Below are positions 17,315 through 25,608 of a stretch of 64,000 nt of DNA, in pieces. The position numbers and the translations under genes are program-made. The DNA lies in assembly GCF_964229645.1 (NCBI RefSeq), contig NZ_CAXREX010000182.1, positions 1-64,000 on the forward strand, given 5' to 3'. The stretch's first letter is position 1. The number at the start of each line of letters is the position of its first letter. The DNA is from Nioella sp964229645 (lineage in GTDB: Bacteria > Pseudomonadota > Alphaproteobacteria > Rhodobacterales > Rhodobacteraceae). The notes beneath the pieces were generated by a model, which was not told where the DNA came from, searched no databases, and saw only the letters and a program-made list of their open reading frames with translations.

Positions 17315-18422
17315 TTGCGGCCCCTTGGGCGTCGGCCAGATGCCCGAGCAGCCGTTCGCGCCACATTGCGGCGGGGCCGAGTTCTGCCTTCAACTGCCAG
17401 CCGCGCCGCAGAAACAGGTGCGGGTCGGCATCCCAGGTGAACCCGATACCGCCGTGCAGCTGGATCGTTTCCTCGGTGGCGAATTGCACCGCATCGAGCG
17501 CCGTGAGGCGCGCGACGGCGGCGGCTTCGGGCAGTCGGCTGTCGCCGCTCGCCAGCGCCCATGCGCCGAAGAAGGCGTTGGACCGCGCCAGTTCGATCCT
17601 GGCGAACATGTCCGCGAGCCGGTGCTTGACCGCCTGAAAGCTGCCGATCGGTCGCCCGAAAGCGTGCCGGTCGCCGGCGTAAGACGTGGTCAGGGCCAGC
17701 GCGCGCCCGGCAAGACCGATCTGTTCGAAGGCCGCCAGCACCGCGGCGCCGTCCAGAAGGCGCCGGATCGCCGCGGGATCCGAGCCGGGCAGCAGGTCGA
17801 CCGGCGTGTTGTCAAAGACGATCTCGGCCGCCGGGCGTGTGCGGTCGATCGGGTCAAGCGCTCGGATCGTCACGCCCGGAGCTGCGAGATCCGCAAGATA
17901 GAGACGCGATGTGCCCTCTTCATCGGTCGCGGCGACAAGCGCGTGGGTCGCCGCGGCGCCGAAGGTGACCGGCGCTTTTCGTCCCGACAGGCGATCCCGC
18001 GCCACTTTCGCCGATACGGTGTCCGGGGCGAGACCCCCGCCTTCGGCAAGCGCTGTCGCCATGATCGTGCGGCCCTCGGCAATGCCGGGCAGAAACGATC
18101 TGCGCTGGTCTTCCGTCCCGGCGGACTGAAGGGCCGGAACCGCCAGGCACAGGACCGGGAGGCAAGGCACGGCGGCCAGGCAGCGGCCGATTTCCTCGGC
18201 AAGGATGGCCAGTTCCACCGCGCCCATCCCCGAACCGCCCTCTGCTTCCGACATGGCGAGGCCGAGCCAGCCGCCTTCGGCCAGGGCGGACCAGGTTGCC
18301 GTGTCGAACCCTTCCGCGCTGTCGAGCCGGTTGTGCGCGACCTCCAGGGTGGCGTGATCGCCAAGCATCCGGGCCAGGGTTTCGCGAATGGTATCCTGCT
18401 CCTCGGAAAAACCGAAATTCAT
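17310..18422 (-). CDS. Acyl-CoA dehydrogenase, probable non-catalytic partner subunit
   Basis: 370 residues from the ATG at 18422, which is preceded by AAGGAGG; upstream in-frame codons reach 18539 but cross the promoter region. It has an ACAD N-terminal domain (LAMSEAEGGSG), a degenerate beta domain and RHAFGRPIG in the C-terminal helices. Neither usual catalytic glutamate is present: the helix reads LLDGAAVLAAFE and the C-terminus GIGFTWDADPHLFLRR has no EGT. Such subunits pair with a larger ACAD to build the active alpha2beta2 enzyme. First gene of the eight-gene minus operon; the palindrome at 18527 lies about 105 nt upstream. Confidence 0.9.
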   Translation of the reverse strand: MNFGFSEEQDTIRETLARMLGDHATLEVAHNRLDSAEGFDTATWSALAEGGWLGLAMSEAEGGSGMGAVELAILAEEIGRCLAAVPCLPVLCLAVPALQSAGTEDQRRSFLPGIAEGRTIMATALAEGGGLAPDTVSAKVARDRLSGRKAPVTFGAAATHALVAATDEEGTSRLYLADLAAPGVTIRALDPIDRTRPAAEIVFDNTPVDLLPGSDPAAIRRLLDGAAVLAAFEQIGLAGRALALTTSYAGDRHAFGRPIGSFQAVKHRLADMFARIELARSNAFFGAWALASGDSRLPEAAAVARLTALDAVQFATEETIQLHGGIGFTWDADPHLFLRRGWQLKAELGPAAMWRERLLGHLADAQGAAS

Positions 18423-18526
18423 GCCGGTGCACCTCCTTGCGGCTGTGGATGCCGAGTGCTTGCCGGTCGACGGTAGGTTGGCGGTCGGGCGCGACCAAAC
18501 ACTAACGGCCGGCGGCCGTGAAAAAC

Positions 18527-18536
18527 CACATATGTG
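18527..18536. promoter_or_regulatory. Palindromic operator candidate, site 1
   Basis: Perfect CACATATGTG palindrome in the 295-nt divergent spacer between the ACAD operon (start 18422, minus) and the MaoC/IclR genes (start 18718, plus). The same element recurs at 23859 and 25477 and, with one change, at 42116 and 60428, always in a promoter-bearing spacer. Confidence 0.75.
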
Positions 18537-18717
18537 CAATGTCGTGTCGAAAACGCTGAACGGGAGCAGGAAGCGGGGTTTATCACGAATGTGATTGATT
18601 CACGTCGGACCAGCGATATCTGCCGCTTCAATTGATAATTTTGGCGCTTATACCCTACCTTTCGAAAGCGCCTTAACGGCGCGACGAAGTTTTTCGCCGG
18701 GGAGGCGATTGATAAGA

Positions 18718-19215
18718 ATGGGATTGAGCGACATGGAAACTGTGGGCCTTGGATTTTGCTATGAGGATCTGCCGGTGGGGCGCAAGTTTCGGACCATCGG
18801 ACGCACGGTGACCGAAACCGACATCACGAATTTCGTCAGCGTCACCGGCATGCTTGAAGTGCTGTTCATCAACAGCGAATTCCGCGAAAAGGAATCCAAC
18901 ATGCAGGGCTTCGCCGCCCCCGGCTCCCTGGTCTACTGCTTGATGGAGGGTCTGTTGACCCAGTCCACGATGCAGCACACGGGCTTTGCCTTTCTGGAAA
19001 TGGAACTGAAGGTTCTGGGGCCGACATTCGCGGGTGACACGGTCCATTGCGAGGTCGAGGTGACCGAGTCGCGCCGCTCGAAGAGCCGACCGAACCGCGG
19101 CCTGGTCCGGACCCGGAACAAGGTTTTCAAGCAAACCGGAGAGCAGGTTCTGGAATACACGCCCCTGCGGATGATCAAGGCACGCACGACGGACAAGGAA
19201 CCGGGAGAGGCCTAG
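18718..19215 (+). CDS. MaoC-fold (hotdog) protein with altered active site
   Basis: 165 residues from the ATG at 18718; GGGGAGG lies about 12 nt upstream. Single hotdog domain of MaoC/R-hydratase type. The usual catalytic Asp and His (as in SGDFNRLH of 48681-49172) are Met45 and Phe50 here, and the AHG motif is APG (67-69), so it cannot use the standard hydratase dyad. It may be a structural partner of another MaoC protein, as ChsH1/ChsH2 form a heteromer, or a binding protein. Divergent from the ACAD pair and 108 nt before an IclR gene. Confidence 0.82.
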   Translation: MGLSDMETVGLGFCYEDLPVGRKFRTIGRTVTETDITNFVSVTGMLEVLFINSEFREKESNMQGFAAPGSLVYCLMEGLLTQSTMQHTGFAFLEMELKVLGPTFAGDTVHCEVEVTESRRSKSRPNRGLVRTRNKVFKQTGEQVLEYTPLRMIKARTTDKEPGEA

Positions 19216-19223
19216 ACCTGTCT

Positions 19224-19229
19224 CATATG
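19224..19229. promoter_or_regulatory. Weak partial match to the CACATATGTG element
   Basis: CTCATATGCGC in the 108-nt gap before the IclR gene keeps only the CATATG core of the recurrent palindrome. It might be a degenerate autoregulatory site or chance. Confidence 0.2.
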
Positions 19230-19323
19230 CGCTGCAGAAAGTCGATCCTGGCAAAATATGGCTGGACTGCGGCGGGGGTTTTGGAGGTACCCGGGGCGCA
19301 TAGACTAACTGGAGACAACGATC

Positions 19324-20142
19324 ATGAAAACCGCGCAATCTGAGGCAACTGGACCTGCCGGACGCACATCGGAAGGGCCACGGTCGCTGAACCGGATCCT
19401 GGCGCTTTTCGATCTGGTGGCGCAAAGCGACCGGCGCATGTCCCTGTCCGAGCTCAGCAGCGCGCTGGATTGCCCCAAGAGCAGTCTGCTGGTGCTGCTG
19501 CGCCCTCTCACCGAAAAAGGTTACCTGATGCGCGAGAAAGACGCGTATTTCCTCGGACCACGGATTTTCCAGTTTGCGCAGACCATCCTGACCAACCATC
19601 CGTTCGAATCGGTTCTGCGCGGGGTGATGAACGACCTTGTCAAACAGACCGGCGAGACGGTCCTCTACGCGGTGCGGGATGGTGATCGTGTGGTTTATTC
19701 GTCGGTCATCGAAAGCCCGCAGGCCGTCCGCTATGTTGCCCAGACGGGTGCCGACCGGCCATTGTTCTGTTCGGCATCGGGTCTGGTGATGCTGGCCTAT
19801 GTCACGCCGCAGGAACTTGATGCGTATTTTCGGCGGACGGAACTGGCGCCGCTAACCGGTAATTCGATCACCGACGAACAGGAACTGCGGCGCATCATTT
19901 CAGAGATCCGCAAGACCGGGTATGCCACAACGGTCGGCACGGCGCATGTCGACGCCGCGGGGTTCGGAGTCCCGGTGTTCCGTTCGGATGGAAACCTGGC
20001 CGGGGCCCTGGTGATCGGCGCGCCCCTGGAACGCGCAGCCCGGAACAGGAAACTTTGTGTGACAGCGGCCAAAGCGAGCGCCGAGCAACTTTCGATGGCG
20101 CTTGGCTATCGTCCCGATCAGACGGGGCCGTCCATGCATTAG
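19324..20142 (+). CDS. IclR-family transcriptional regulator
   Basis: 272 residues; ATG preceded by GGAG. The winged-helix N-terminal domain covers about residues 20-80 (ILALFDLVAQ... SLSELSSALDCPKSS is the recognition helix region, ending GYLMRE), and the effector-binding domain covers about 90-260, including the conserved CSASGLVMLAY region. IclR proteins are dimeric activators or repressors of catabolic operons that respond to small acids. It lies between the operons at 18422 and 23785 and is a candidate reader of the CACATATGTG elements, although the second IclR gene at 40640 is equally possible. Confidence 0.92.
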   Translation: MKTAQSEATGPAGRTSEGPRSLNRILALFDLVAQSDRRMSLSELSSALDCPKSSLLVLLRPLTEKGYLMREKDAYFLGPRIFQFAQTILTNHPFESVLRGVMNDLVKQTGETVLYAVRDGDRVVYSSVIESPQAVRYVAQTGADRPLFCSASGLVMLAYVTPQELDAYFRRTELAPLTGNSITDEQELRRIISEIRKTGYATTVGTAHVDAAGFGVPVFRSDGNLAGALVIGAPLERAARNRKLCVTAAKASAEQLSMALGYRPDQTGPSMH

Positions 20143-20175
20143 GCCCCCGAGGCTATCTTTGCATAGGAACCCGCG

Positions 20176-21324
20176 TCACCTCAAACCCAGTCCGCGTGCG
20201 ATGATGCCGCGCAGGATCTCGCGGGTGCCGCCCCGGAGCGAGAATGACGGCACCGCAAGTTCGGTGTAGGCCAGCACCGCGGCGTAGCTGTCGCCGCCTC
20301 CGGGCACGGCGGGGCGGGAGACGAGGCTGCGGGCAAGACGCGGAATATCCTGCTCGAAAAGCGCACCCAGATCCTTGACGATGGCGGCCTGAAGCGCGGG
20401 GTTCTTGCCCTCGTTCAGCATCCCGGCGACCGACCGCGACATTTGCCGCAGCACCATCAGATGCGCGGACAGGCGGCCGATCTCGGCCTGCTGGGCCTCG
20501 GTGGCGTCCTGGCGCAGCACGCGGATCAGTTCCTCGATCAGCGCGAAGGACGACAGGAACCGTTCCGGTCCGCTGCGTTCGAAGGCCAGTTCGCTCATGA
20601 CCTGCGACCAGCCCTCGCCCTTTTCGCCCAGCAGCGCGTCGGATGGCAGGAACGTGTCGTCGAAGATGACCTGGTTGAAATGATGTTCGCCGCCCAGGTC
20701 GATGATCGGGCTGATCTGGATGTTTTCGGTGGCCTTGAGATCAATGAGGAACTGGCTCATCCCGCCGTGGCGGTCCTCGCTCTTGCCGGTTCGGCAGAAC
20801 AGGATCATGTAATCGGCCACATGCGCATAAGTCGTCCAGACCTTTGTGCCGTTGACCCGGAAACCGCCCTCGACCTCGGTGGCGAGGGTGCGCGTGGCCG
20901 CAAGGTCCGAGCCGGAATCGGGCTCGCTCATCCCGATGCAGAAAAACAGCTCGCCCGCGGCGAGGCGCGGCACGAGTTGGCGTTTCTGGTCTTCGGTGCC
21001 CTTGGCCAGAATCAGGGGTCCGCTCTGACGGTCGGCGATCCAGTGCGAGATCACCGGCGCACCGGCGGCCAGCAGCTCTTCGGACACGACATAACGTTCC
21101 AGCGCGCTGCGCGCGTGCCCGCCGTACTCCTCGGGAAAGGTCATGCCGACCCAGCCGCGCTGCGCCAGCCTGCGCGAAAAGTCACGACTGAACCCGTTCC
21201 AGGATTCCGCGCGCTTTTCGGGCGGGAAATCGGCCAGCTCTTCGGCCAGAAACGCGCGGACCTCTTGCCGGAGGTCGTCGTGATCGGCACCGGGCGGGGG
21301 TGGAGGAAATGCGGTGAGGGTCAT
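20176..21324 (-). CDS. Acyl-CoA dehydrogenase, probable catalytic subunit of a second pair
   Basis: 382 residues. TFPEEYGGH (62-70), MSEPDSGSD (132-140) and a beta-domain KVWTTYAH place it in the ACAD family. A proline run near the N-terminus (FPPPPPG) precedes the first helix. The C-terminal base position is RGGTREI, without Glu, but E249 in LAFER is at the isovaleryl-type position. Its start overlaps the stop of the smaller ACAD gene by 4 nt, and that partner lacks both bases. Last gene of the operon MmgE/PrpD - small ACAD - large ACAD. Convergent with the IclR gene; the 33-nt gap holds no clear hairpin. Confidence 0.92.
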   Translation of the reverse strand: MTLTAFPPPPPGADHDDLRQEVRAFLAEELADFPPEKRAESWNGFSRDFSRRLAQRGWVGMTFPEEYGGHARSALERYVVSEELLAAGAPVISHWIADRQSGPLILAKGTEDQKRQLVPRLAAGELFFCIGMSEPDSGSDLAATRTLATEVEGGFRVNGTKVWTTYAHVADYMILFCRTGKSEDRHGGMSQFLIDLKATENIQISPIIDLGGEHHFNQVIFDDTFLPSDALLGEKGEGWSQVMSELAFERSGPERFLSSFALIEELIRVLRQDATEAQQAEIGRLSAHLMVLRQMSRSVAGMLNEGKNPALQAAIVKDLGALFEQDIPRLARSLVSRPAVPGGGDSYAAVLAYTELAVPSFSLRGGTREILRGIIARGLGLR

Positions 21325-22379
21325 GCCGGGGTGCCTTGTGCCGTGCTGTCGGTGATGAAATGCCAGAAGGTGCCCTGGGGGCTCGACAGGGCGGCCCGTC
21401 CCAGCTCCCTGGTCCAGTCCAGTTCGGTGCCGAACTCGTCACGCCAGCTCCAGATCCGTTTGGTGAAATGGTGCAGCGCGTGTTCCTGGGTATAGCCGAT
21501 GGCCCCATGAACCTGATGGGCCAGCGCACCGACCGTTTCCGCCGCGTCTCCGGCGCGGATCTTGGCGGCGGCAACGGTCAGCGCAAAGGCGGGCGTGTCA
21601 TAGCTGTCGGCGGCCATTTCGGCGGCGGTGCGCGACGCGGCGGTTTCTCCGGCCATCGTCGCGAGATAGTGTTGAATGGCCTGAAACTTGCCGATCGGCC
21701 GTCCGAACTGGACCCGGTCGTTGGCATACTCGACGCTCATCGAAAGGATGGTCTCCATCGCGCCGGCCGTGGCCAGACTGCGGACAAGCGCCCCCAGCCC
21801 GCGCATTCCGCCGAGCGACCGCGGCAGGGGGGCGGCATCGGCCTCTGTCAGCGCAAGATCGACCTTTACATCGTCGCGCGGCATCCCGGCGAGATCCTGC
21901 GCCGGGGCGACCGTCAGATCCTTGACCGGCAGGGACAGAACATGATCGGCGCCGTCCAGCGCGGCGATGGTCACGATCCGGTCGGCCCAGCGTGCAAAAG
22001 GTACCAATGTCAGCGGCCCGCTTAAATGGATGGCAGCCCCGCGCCGTTCCAGCCGCAGCGCCGCGCCCTCGGCAATGGTCAGCCTGCCGCCGGGCAGGGC
22101 GAGACCCGCGCGGGCCAGCACCGCGTTCGCGATCAGGGTTTCGGCCAGTGGCAGCGGCAGGCCATGCGCCCCGGCGATGCGGACCAGCCCCAGCGCCTCG
22201 GCGGCGGGCACGCCGAAACCGCCGGCCTCTTCGGGCACCAGCGCCATGGGCAATCCGGCCTCCTCGATCTGCGTCCAGAGGGGCTCGGGGCAGTGCCCGG
22301 CAGCGGCGTCCTCGCGCAGGCCATGACTGACATGGTCGCGGAAAAGCCGCTCGGCCATGTCGTGGATCATCGAGTCCAT
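21321..22379 (-). CDS. Acyl-CoA dehydrogenase, small probable non-catalytic subunit
   Basis: 352 residues, short for an ACAD. It keeps the N-terminal helix bundle (LVPEEAGGFG) and the C-terminal helices (RVQFGRPIGK, HQVHGAIGYTQEH), while the beta domain is diverged. Neither base-bearing motif is present: the helix before RVQFGRPIG reads SLATAGAMETIL and the C-terminus has no EGT. The pattern matches the small subunit of heteromeric ACADs. It starts inside the stop of the MmgE/PrpD gene (TGATG) and overlaps the large ACAD by 4 nt, so three products are translationally coupled. Confidence 0.9.
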   Translation of the reverse strand: MDSMIHDMAERLFRDHVSHGLREDAAAGHCPEPLWTQIEEAGLPMALVPEEAGGFGVPAAEALGLVRIAGAHGLPLPLAETLIANAVLARAGLALPGGRLTIAEGAALRLERRGAAIHLSGPLTLVPFARWADRIVTIAALDGADHVLSLPVKDLTVAPAQDLAGMPRDDVKVDLALTEADAAPLPRSLGGMRGLGALVRSLATAGAMETILSMSVEYANDRVQFGRPIGKFQAIQHYLATMAGETAASRTAAEMAADSYDTPAFALTVAAAKIRAGDAAETVGALAHQVHGAIGYTQEHALHHFTKRIWSWRDEFGTELDWTRELGRAALSSPQGTFWHFITDSTAQGTPA

Positions 22380-23785
22380 CAGGTGGTCCTTTCAGACGGT
22401 GCTTGGTTGCCGGCTGACGTGCCGTGTTCCGGTTTGCCGTCGGGAGCCATCCTGTCTCGCAGCGGCGGCAGATGCAGCCGTCTGCGCAGATCCTGACGGA
22501 ACGCCCCGGCAGCAGGCGGCGCGCCGCCGTCCCTGCGGTATTTATCGAGGCAATCGGCGATCTTGTCGCCGATCTCGGCGGGGCTCGCCGGGTCCGCGGG
22601 CGAACCGGGATGCGCCGCGACCGAGGTTTCGGCGAGGGTTTCGTTTCCGTGACGCAGGCGGACATGGACCGCCCCGTGGTCCACACCGACGCGATCCTGC
22701 CCCGCGTCCGGTTCGGTTTCGATGGTCACCATGTCCATGAGGCGGCGGACCCCGGGGCGCTGGGGGCTGTCGCCCTCGAAATCCGCAAGCCCGACCCGGC
22801 CCTGATACAGGGCCGTGGACAGGGTATAGGCGGCGCAGAATTTGGCTTCCATTCCATCCTTGGGATCCATGACATGCAGGGGCACCATGACGCCCTTGGG
22901 CACCGTCATTTCGATCACGGAGCCCTCGGGCACAACGTCTCCGCCGCGTTGCGCGTGAAGGTGCCGCCCGGCGGCGATCATCCTGTGCGTGAGATAGCAG
23001 CAGGGATAAAGCTTGCGCGACACGCTGCCCAGATCGATCCTTGGCTCCACCCCGGCGGGATCGCCCGCAAGCCCGTCCGGGCCGGCATAAAGATCGAAAA
23101 AACCGCGCGGCGCAAAGATATCGGGGGCGCCGGTGATCCCGGTCTCGGCCATGCGGGCGGCGCGCAGTCCGACAAGGGCGGCGTTGCCGGCCTGGATCGG
23201 TTTTGCCATCGAGCCGAAATTGATCTGCAATCCGCCGGCCAGCGACGCGGCCAGAGACAGGGCGTTGCCGATGGCCTCCTCGTCGAGGTCGAGCTGGTGC
23301 GCGACCGCCGCCGCCGCGGCCACGGCGCCGATCGTCGATGTGGCGTGCCAGCCCTTGTCGTAGTGACCAAAGCCCAGGACCCGTCCCAGCGCGACATTGA
23401 CGGCCGTTCCCACCGCAAGCGCGGGGGCGACCCGGGGCGCCGTCTCGGGCCGCGCGTCCGCCATCGCCAGCAGCGACGGCACGAAGACCACACTGGGATG
23501 CGTGACACTGAGCGTGTGGACATCGTCGAAGTCCAGCGCATGACCGGAGACCGCGGTGAGAAACGCGGCCTGTTCGACGCCGCATTTGTCGAAGGCGTCC
23601 GTAGGTGTCGCCGCACTGTCCCCGTCGAGTGCCGCCAGACGGCGGACCACCGGTTCGTGCCAGCCACCGTGGATGACAGCCACCGTATCCTCGACGCAAA
23701 GCGCGGCCTGTCCGGCATTTGCCGCGTCCAGCCGATGTGGCGCGGCGATGAACCGCGTCAGACGGCGGGTGAAATCACTGACCAT
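22379..23785 (-). CDS. MmgE/PrpD family protein
   Basis: 468 residues from the ATG at 23785, preceded by AGAGAGGA. It has the family's N-terminal all-helical domain (HALDFDDVHTLSVTHPSVVFVP around 84-105, the conserved D-D-x-H region) and a C-terminal lid domain with MDPKDGMEAKFC. Known members are 2-methylcitrate dehydratase and cis-aconitate decarboxylase, but many act on unknown hydroxy- or polycarboxylates. Its coupling to an ACAD pair is unusual for a methylcitrate enzyme. A palindromic operator lies 74 nt upstream of its start. Confidence 0.88.
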   Translation of the reverse strand: MVSDFTRRLTRFIAAPHRLDAANAGQAALCVEDTVAVIHGGWHEPVVRRLAALDGDSAATPTDAFDKCGVEQAAFLTAVSGHALDFDDVHTLSVTHPSVVFVPSLLAMADARPETAPRVAPALAVGTAVNVALGRVLGFGHYDKGWHATSTIGAVAAAAAVAHQLDLDEEAIGNALSLAASLAGGLQINFGSMAKPIQAGNAALVGLRAARMAETGITGAPDIFAPRGFFDLYAGPDGLAGDPAGVEPRIDLGSVSRKLYPCCYLTHRMIAAGRHLHAQRGGDVVPEGSVIEMTVPKGVMVPLHVMDPKDGMEAKFCAAYTLSTALYQGRVGLADFEGDSPQRPGVRRLMDMVTIETEPDAGQDRVGVDHGAVHVRLRHGNETLAETSVAAHPGSPADPASPAEIGDKIADCLDKYRRDGGAPPAAGAFRQDLRRRLHLPPLRDRMAPDGKPEHGTSAGNQAPSERTT

Positions 23786-23858
23786 GTGTCGATCCTCTCT
23801 GGTAGCGCACCTTGCCTCATGACGGGAGGGGCTATCAATTCGGGTGACCATCTGTTTG

Positions 23859-23868
23859 CACATATGTG
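23859..23868. promoter_or_regulatory. Palindromic operator candidate, site 2
   Basis: Perfect CACATATGTG, in context TTTGCACATATGTGTTGAA, lies in the 231-nt divergent spacer between MmgE/PrpD (start 23785, minus) and the membrane protein (start 24017, plus). Confidence 0.75.
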
Positions 23869-24016
23869 TTGAACGAAGCTGTCGCATTGAGATCCCCGCC
23901 CGGTTGAGGCAGGCTGGCCGCAAACCGTCATCTGAATCCCTTTGAGATCGGGCGCCGGGGCGTATCAGAAAAGCTGCGAGAAAAAGGGCCACGCGGCTTT
24001 GGAAAAGCGGGTGCAG

Positions 24017-25444
24017 ATGTCGTCCATTGATGCTCTGAAACGGTCCGCCGTGCGCAACTCGATTGCGGCTGTCTGCCTGATGACCTGTCTTGGCGGTGGC
24101 ATCTTGCAGGGTATCTTTCCCGCCAGCGGCGTGTCGCTCGCCGCCGTGCCGTTTTTCGGCGTCTATCTCGCGATCGCGTTCCGCAACATTGCCCGCGTCG
24201 GATGGGTGCTGCTTTTCTTCTCGTTCGCGATTGCCGTCCTGGCGCTGGCCGATGGTATCGACCCACATATTTTCGCCGAGGCCGCGGCGCGCGTCGTTTT
24301 CCTGTCCGCGCTGCTGACGGCTGTCGCATTCCTGCGCATCGCGGCCACACAGGACCCGGTTGTCGAGGTTGCCGGAGAATTCCTGACGTTGCAGCCGCCG
24401 ACCCGGCGCTACGCCTCTCTGGGTGCTGGGGGCCACCTGTTCGGCGTGCTGCTGAACCTCGGCGGGCTGGGCGTGATGCTTGAGGTCATCATGAAAGGGC
24501 TGGAAGCCCATCGCCATGAGATGGACGATTTCGTGTTCGAGGCGCGCAAGCGCAGGATGGTGAGCGCCTGTATGCGGGGGTTTTCCTCGATCGCGTTCTG
24601 GACGCCGTTCGGGATCGCTCTCAACCTGATGATCCTCACGATTCCGGGGCTCGAATGGGCGCTACTGGCGCCGTACGGAATTGCGCTGGCCGGGGTGCTT
24701 TTCCTTCTGGGGTGGCTGTTCGACACGGTGGAATGGTGGCGCCCGCCCTCGGCGCGGGGCCGGGCCCCGGCCCTGACCGGAGTCCTTCCGGGCTGGGCCC
24801 ATTGGTCGGTCGTGATCGTTGCCGGCCATGTCCTTGTGCTGGGGGGCGCCGTGGTGGCGCTGGACAGGGCGACAGAATACAGTTTCCAGACCGTCCTGAT
24901 CGCCATCGTGCCGATTTATGCGCTTCTCTGGCTGGGTCTGCGAAAGGGCATCGGCAGCATTCCGGACATGTCGCGCCGGTTCGTGACGCAGGCACCGGGA
25001 TTCGCGACCGAAATGAGCGTTATCGCGTCGGCGGGGTTCATCGGCCTCGTCGCGCTGGAGGTCGTTCCGGTCGAATGGATTGCCGACCATCTTGGCTGGA
25101 TCGCAACGCGGCCTGTGCTGACCGTCGTGCTGTTGATCATGACGGTGTTCCTGACGGGGCTGGTGGGCGTGCACCCGATGATTTCGGTGGTCCTGCTGGC
25201 GGAAGTGGTCAACCGCATCGGCGTGGATGGTCTGTCGCCGCTCGCTCTGGGTCTTGCACTGGCCGGCGGCTGGAGCAGCATCATCTGCATGGGGCCTGCC
25301 ATCACGGCCGTGGTTTATGCCTCTTCCATCGTCGGGGAACGGCCCACGACCATCGGTTTGCGCTGGAACGGACTGTTCGGTCTTGCCAGCATCATTCTCA
25401 TCACGCTCATTGTCGGTGGCGGTGTCGCTGCGGGGTTGCTCTGA
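24017..25444 (+). CDS. Unrecognised polytopic membrane protein, putative transporter
   Basis: 475 residues from the ATG at 24017; a TTG at 23942 is the upstream limit of the frame and the only ribosome-site-like sequence is GGAAAAG. I count about eleven hydrophobic segments. A large basic cytoplasmic loop lies around residues 155-190 (HRHEMDDF, EARKRRM). Two stretches look like re-entrant or substrate-binding loops: GLVGVHPMIS (about 392-401) and GGWSSIICMGPA (about 425-436), a repeat reminiscent of the ion-transporter superfamily. I do not recognise the family. It sits between two operator copies and next to CoA-transferase and MmgE/PrpD genes, so uptake of a carboxylate is the likely role. 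Confidence 0.75.
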   Translation: MSSIDALKRSAVRNSIAAVCLMTCLGGGILQGIFPASGVSLAAVPFFGVYLAIAFRNIARVGWVLLFFSFAIAVLALADGIDPHIFAEAAARVVFLSALLTAVAFLRIAATQDPVVEVAGEFLTLQPPTRRYASLGAGGHLFGVLLNLGGLGVMLEVIMKGLEAHRHEMDDFVFEARKRRMVSACMRGFSSIAFWTPFGIALNLMILTIPGLEWALLAPYGIALAGVLFLLGWLFDTVEWWRPPSARGRAPALTGVLPGWAHWSVVIVAGHVLVLGGAVVALDRATEYSFQTVLIAIVPIYALLWLGLRKGIGSIPDMSRRFVTQAPGFATEMSVIASAGFIGLVALEVVPVEWIADHLGWIATRPVLTVVLLIMTVFLTGLVGVHPMISVVLLAEVVNRIGVDGLSPLALGLALAGGWSSIICMGPAITAVVYASSIVGERPTTIGLRWNGLFGLASIILITLIVGGGVAAGLL

Positions 25445-25476
25445 TCTCCTGATCCCGAACCCGGCGCGGCCAATCG

Positions 25477-25486
25477 CACATATGTG
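25477..25486. promoter_or_regulatory. Palindromic operator candidate, site 3
   Basis: Perfect CACATATGTG in the context AATCGCACATATGTGTTCGAT, in the 164-nt gap after the membrane protein and 123 nt before the CoA-transferase A gene. It implies a separate promoter for the genes starting at 25609. Confidence 0.75.
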
Positions 25487-25608
25487 TTCGATCCTGCCTG
25501 TCACATGCCGGAAGGTGCTGGATCGGGTGCGTTCCGGTACAGTTGTTCTGCGCAAATTCCCCGGCGATCCGCCAGGGCAACAGAAGCATCGGAGCGACCA
25601 CCCGTACG

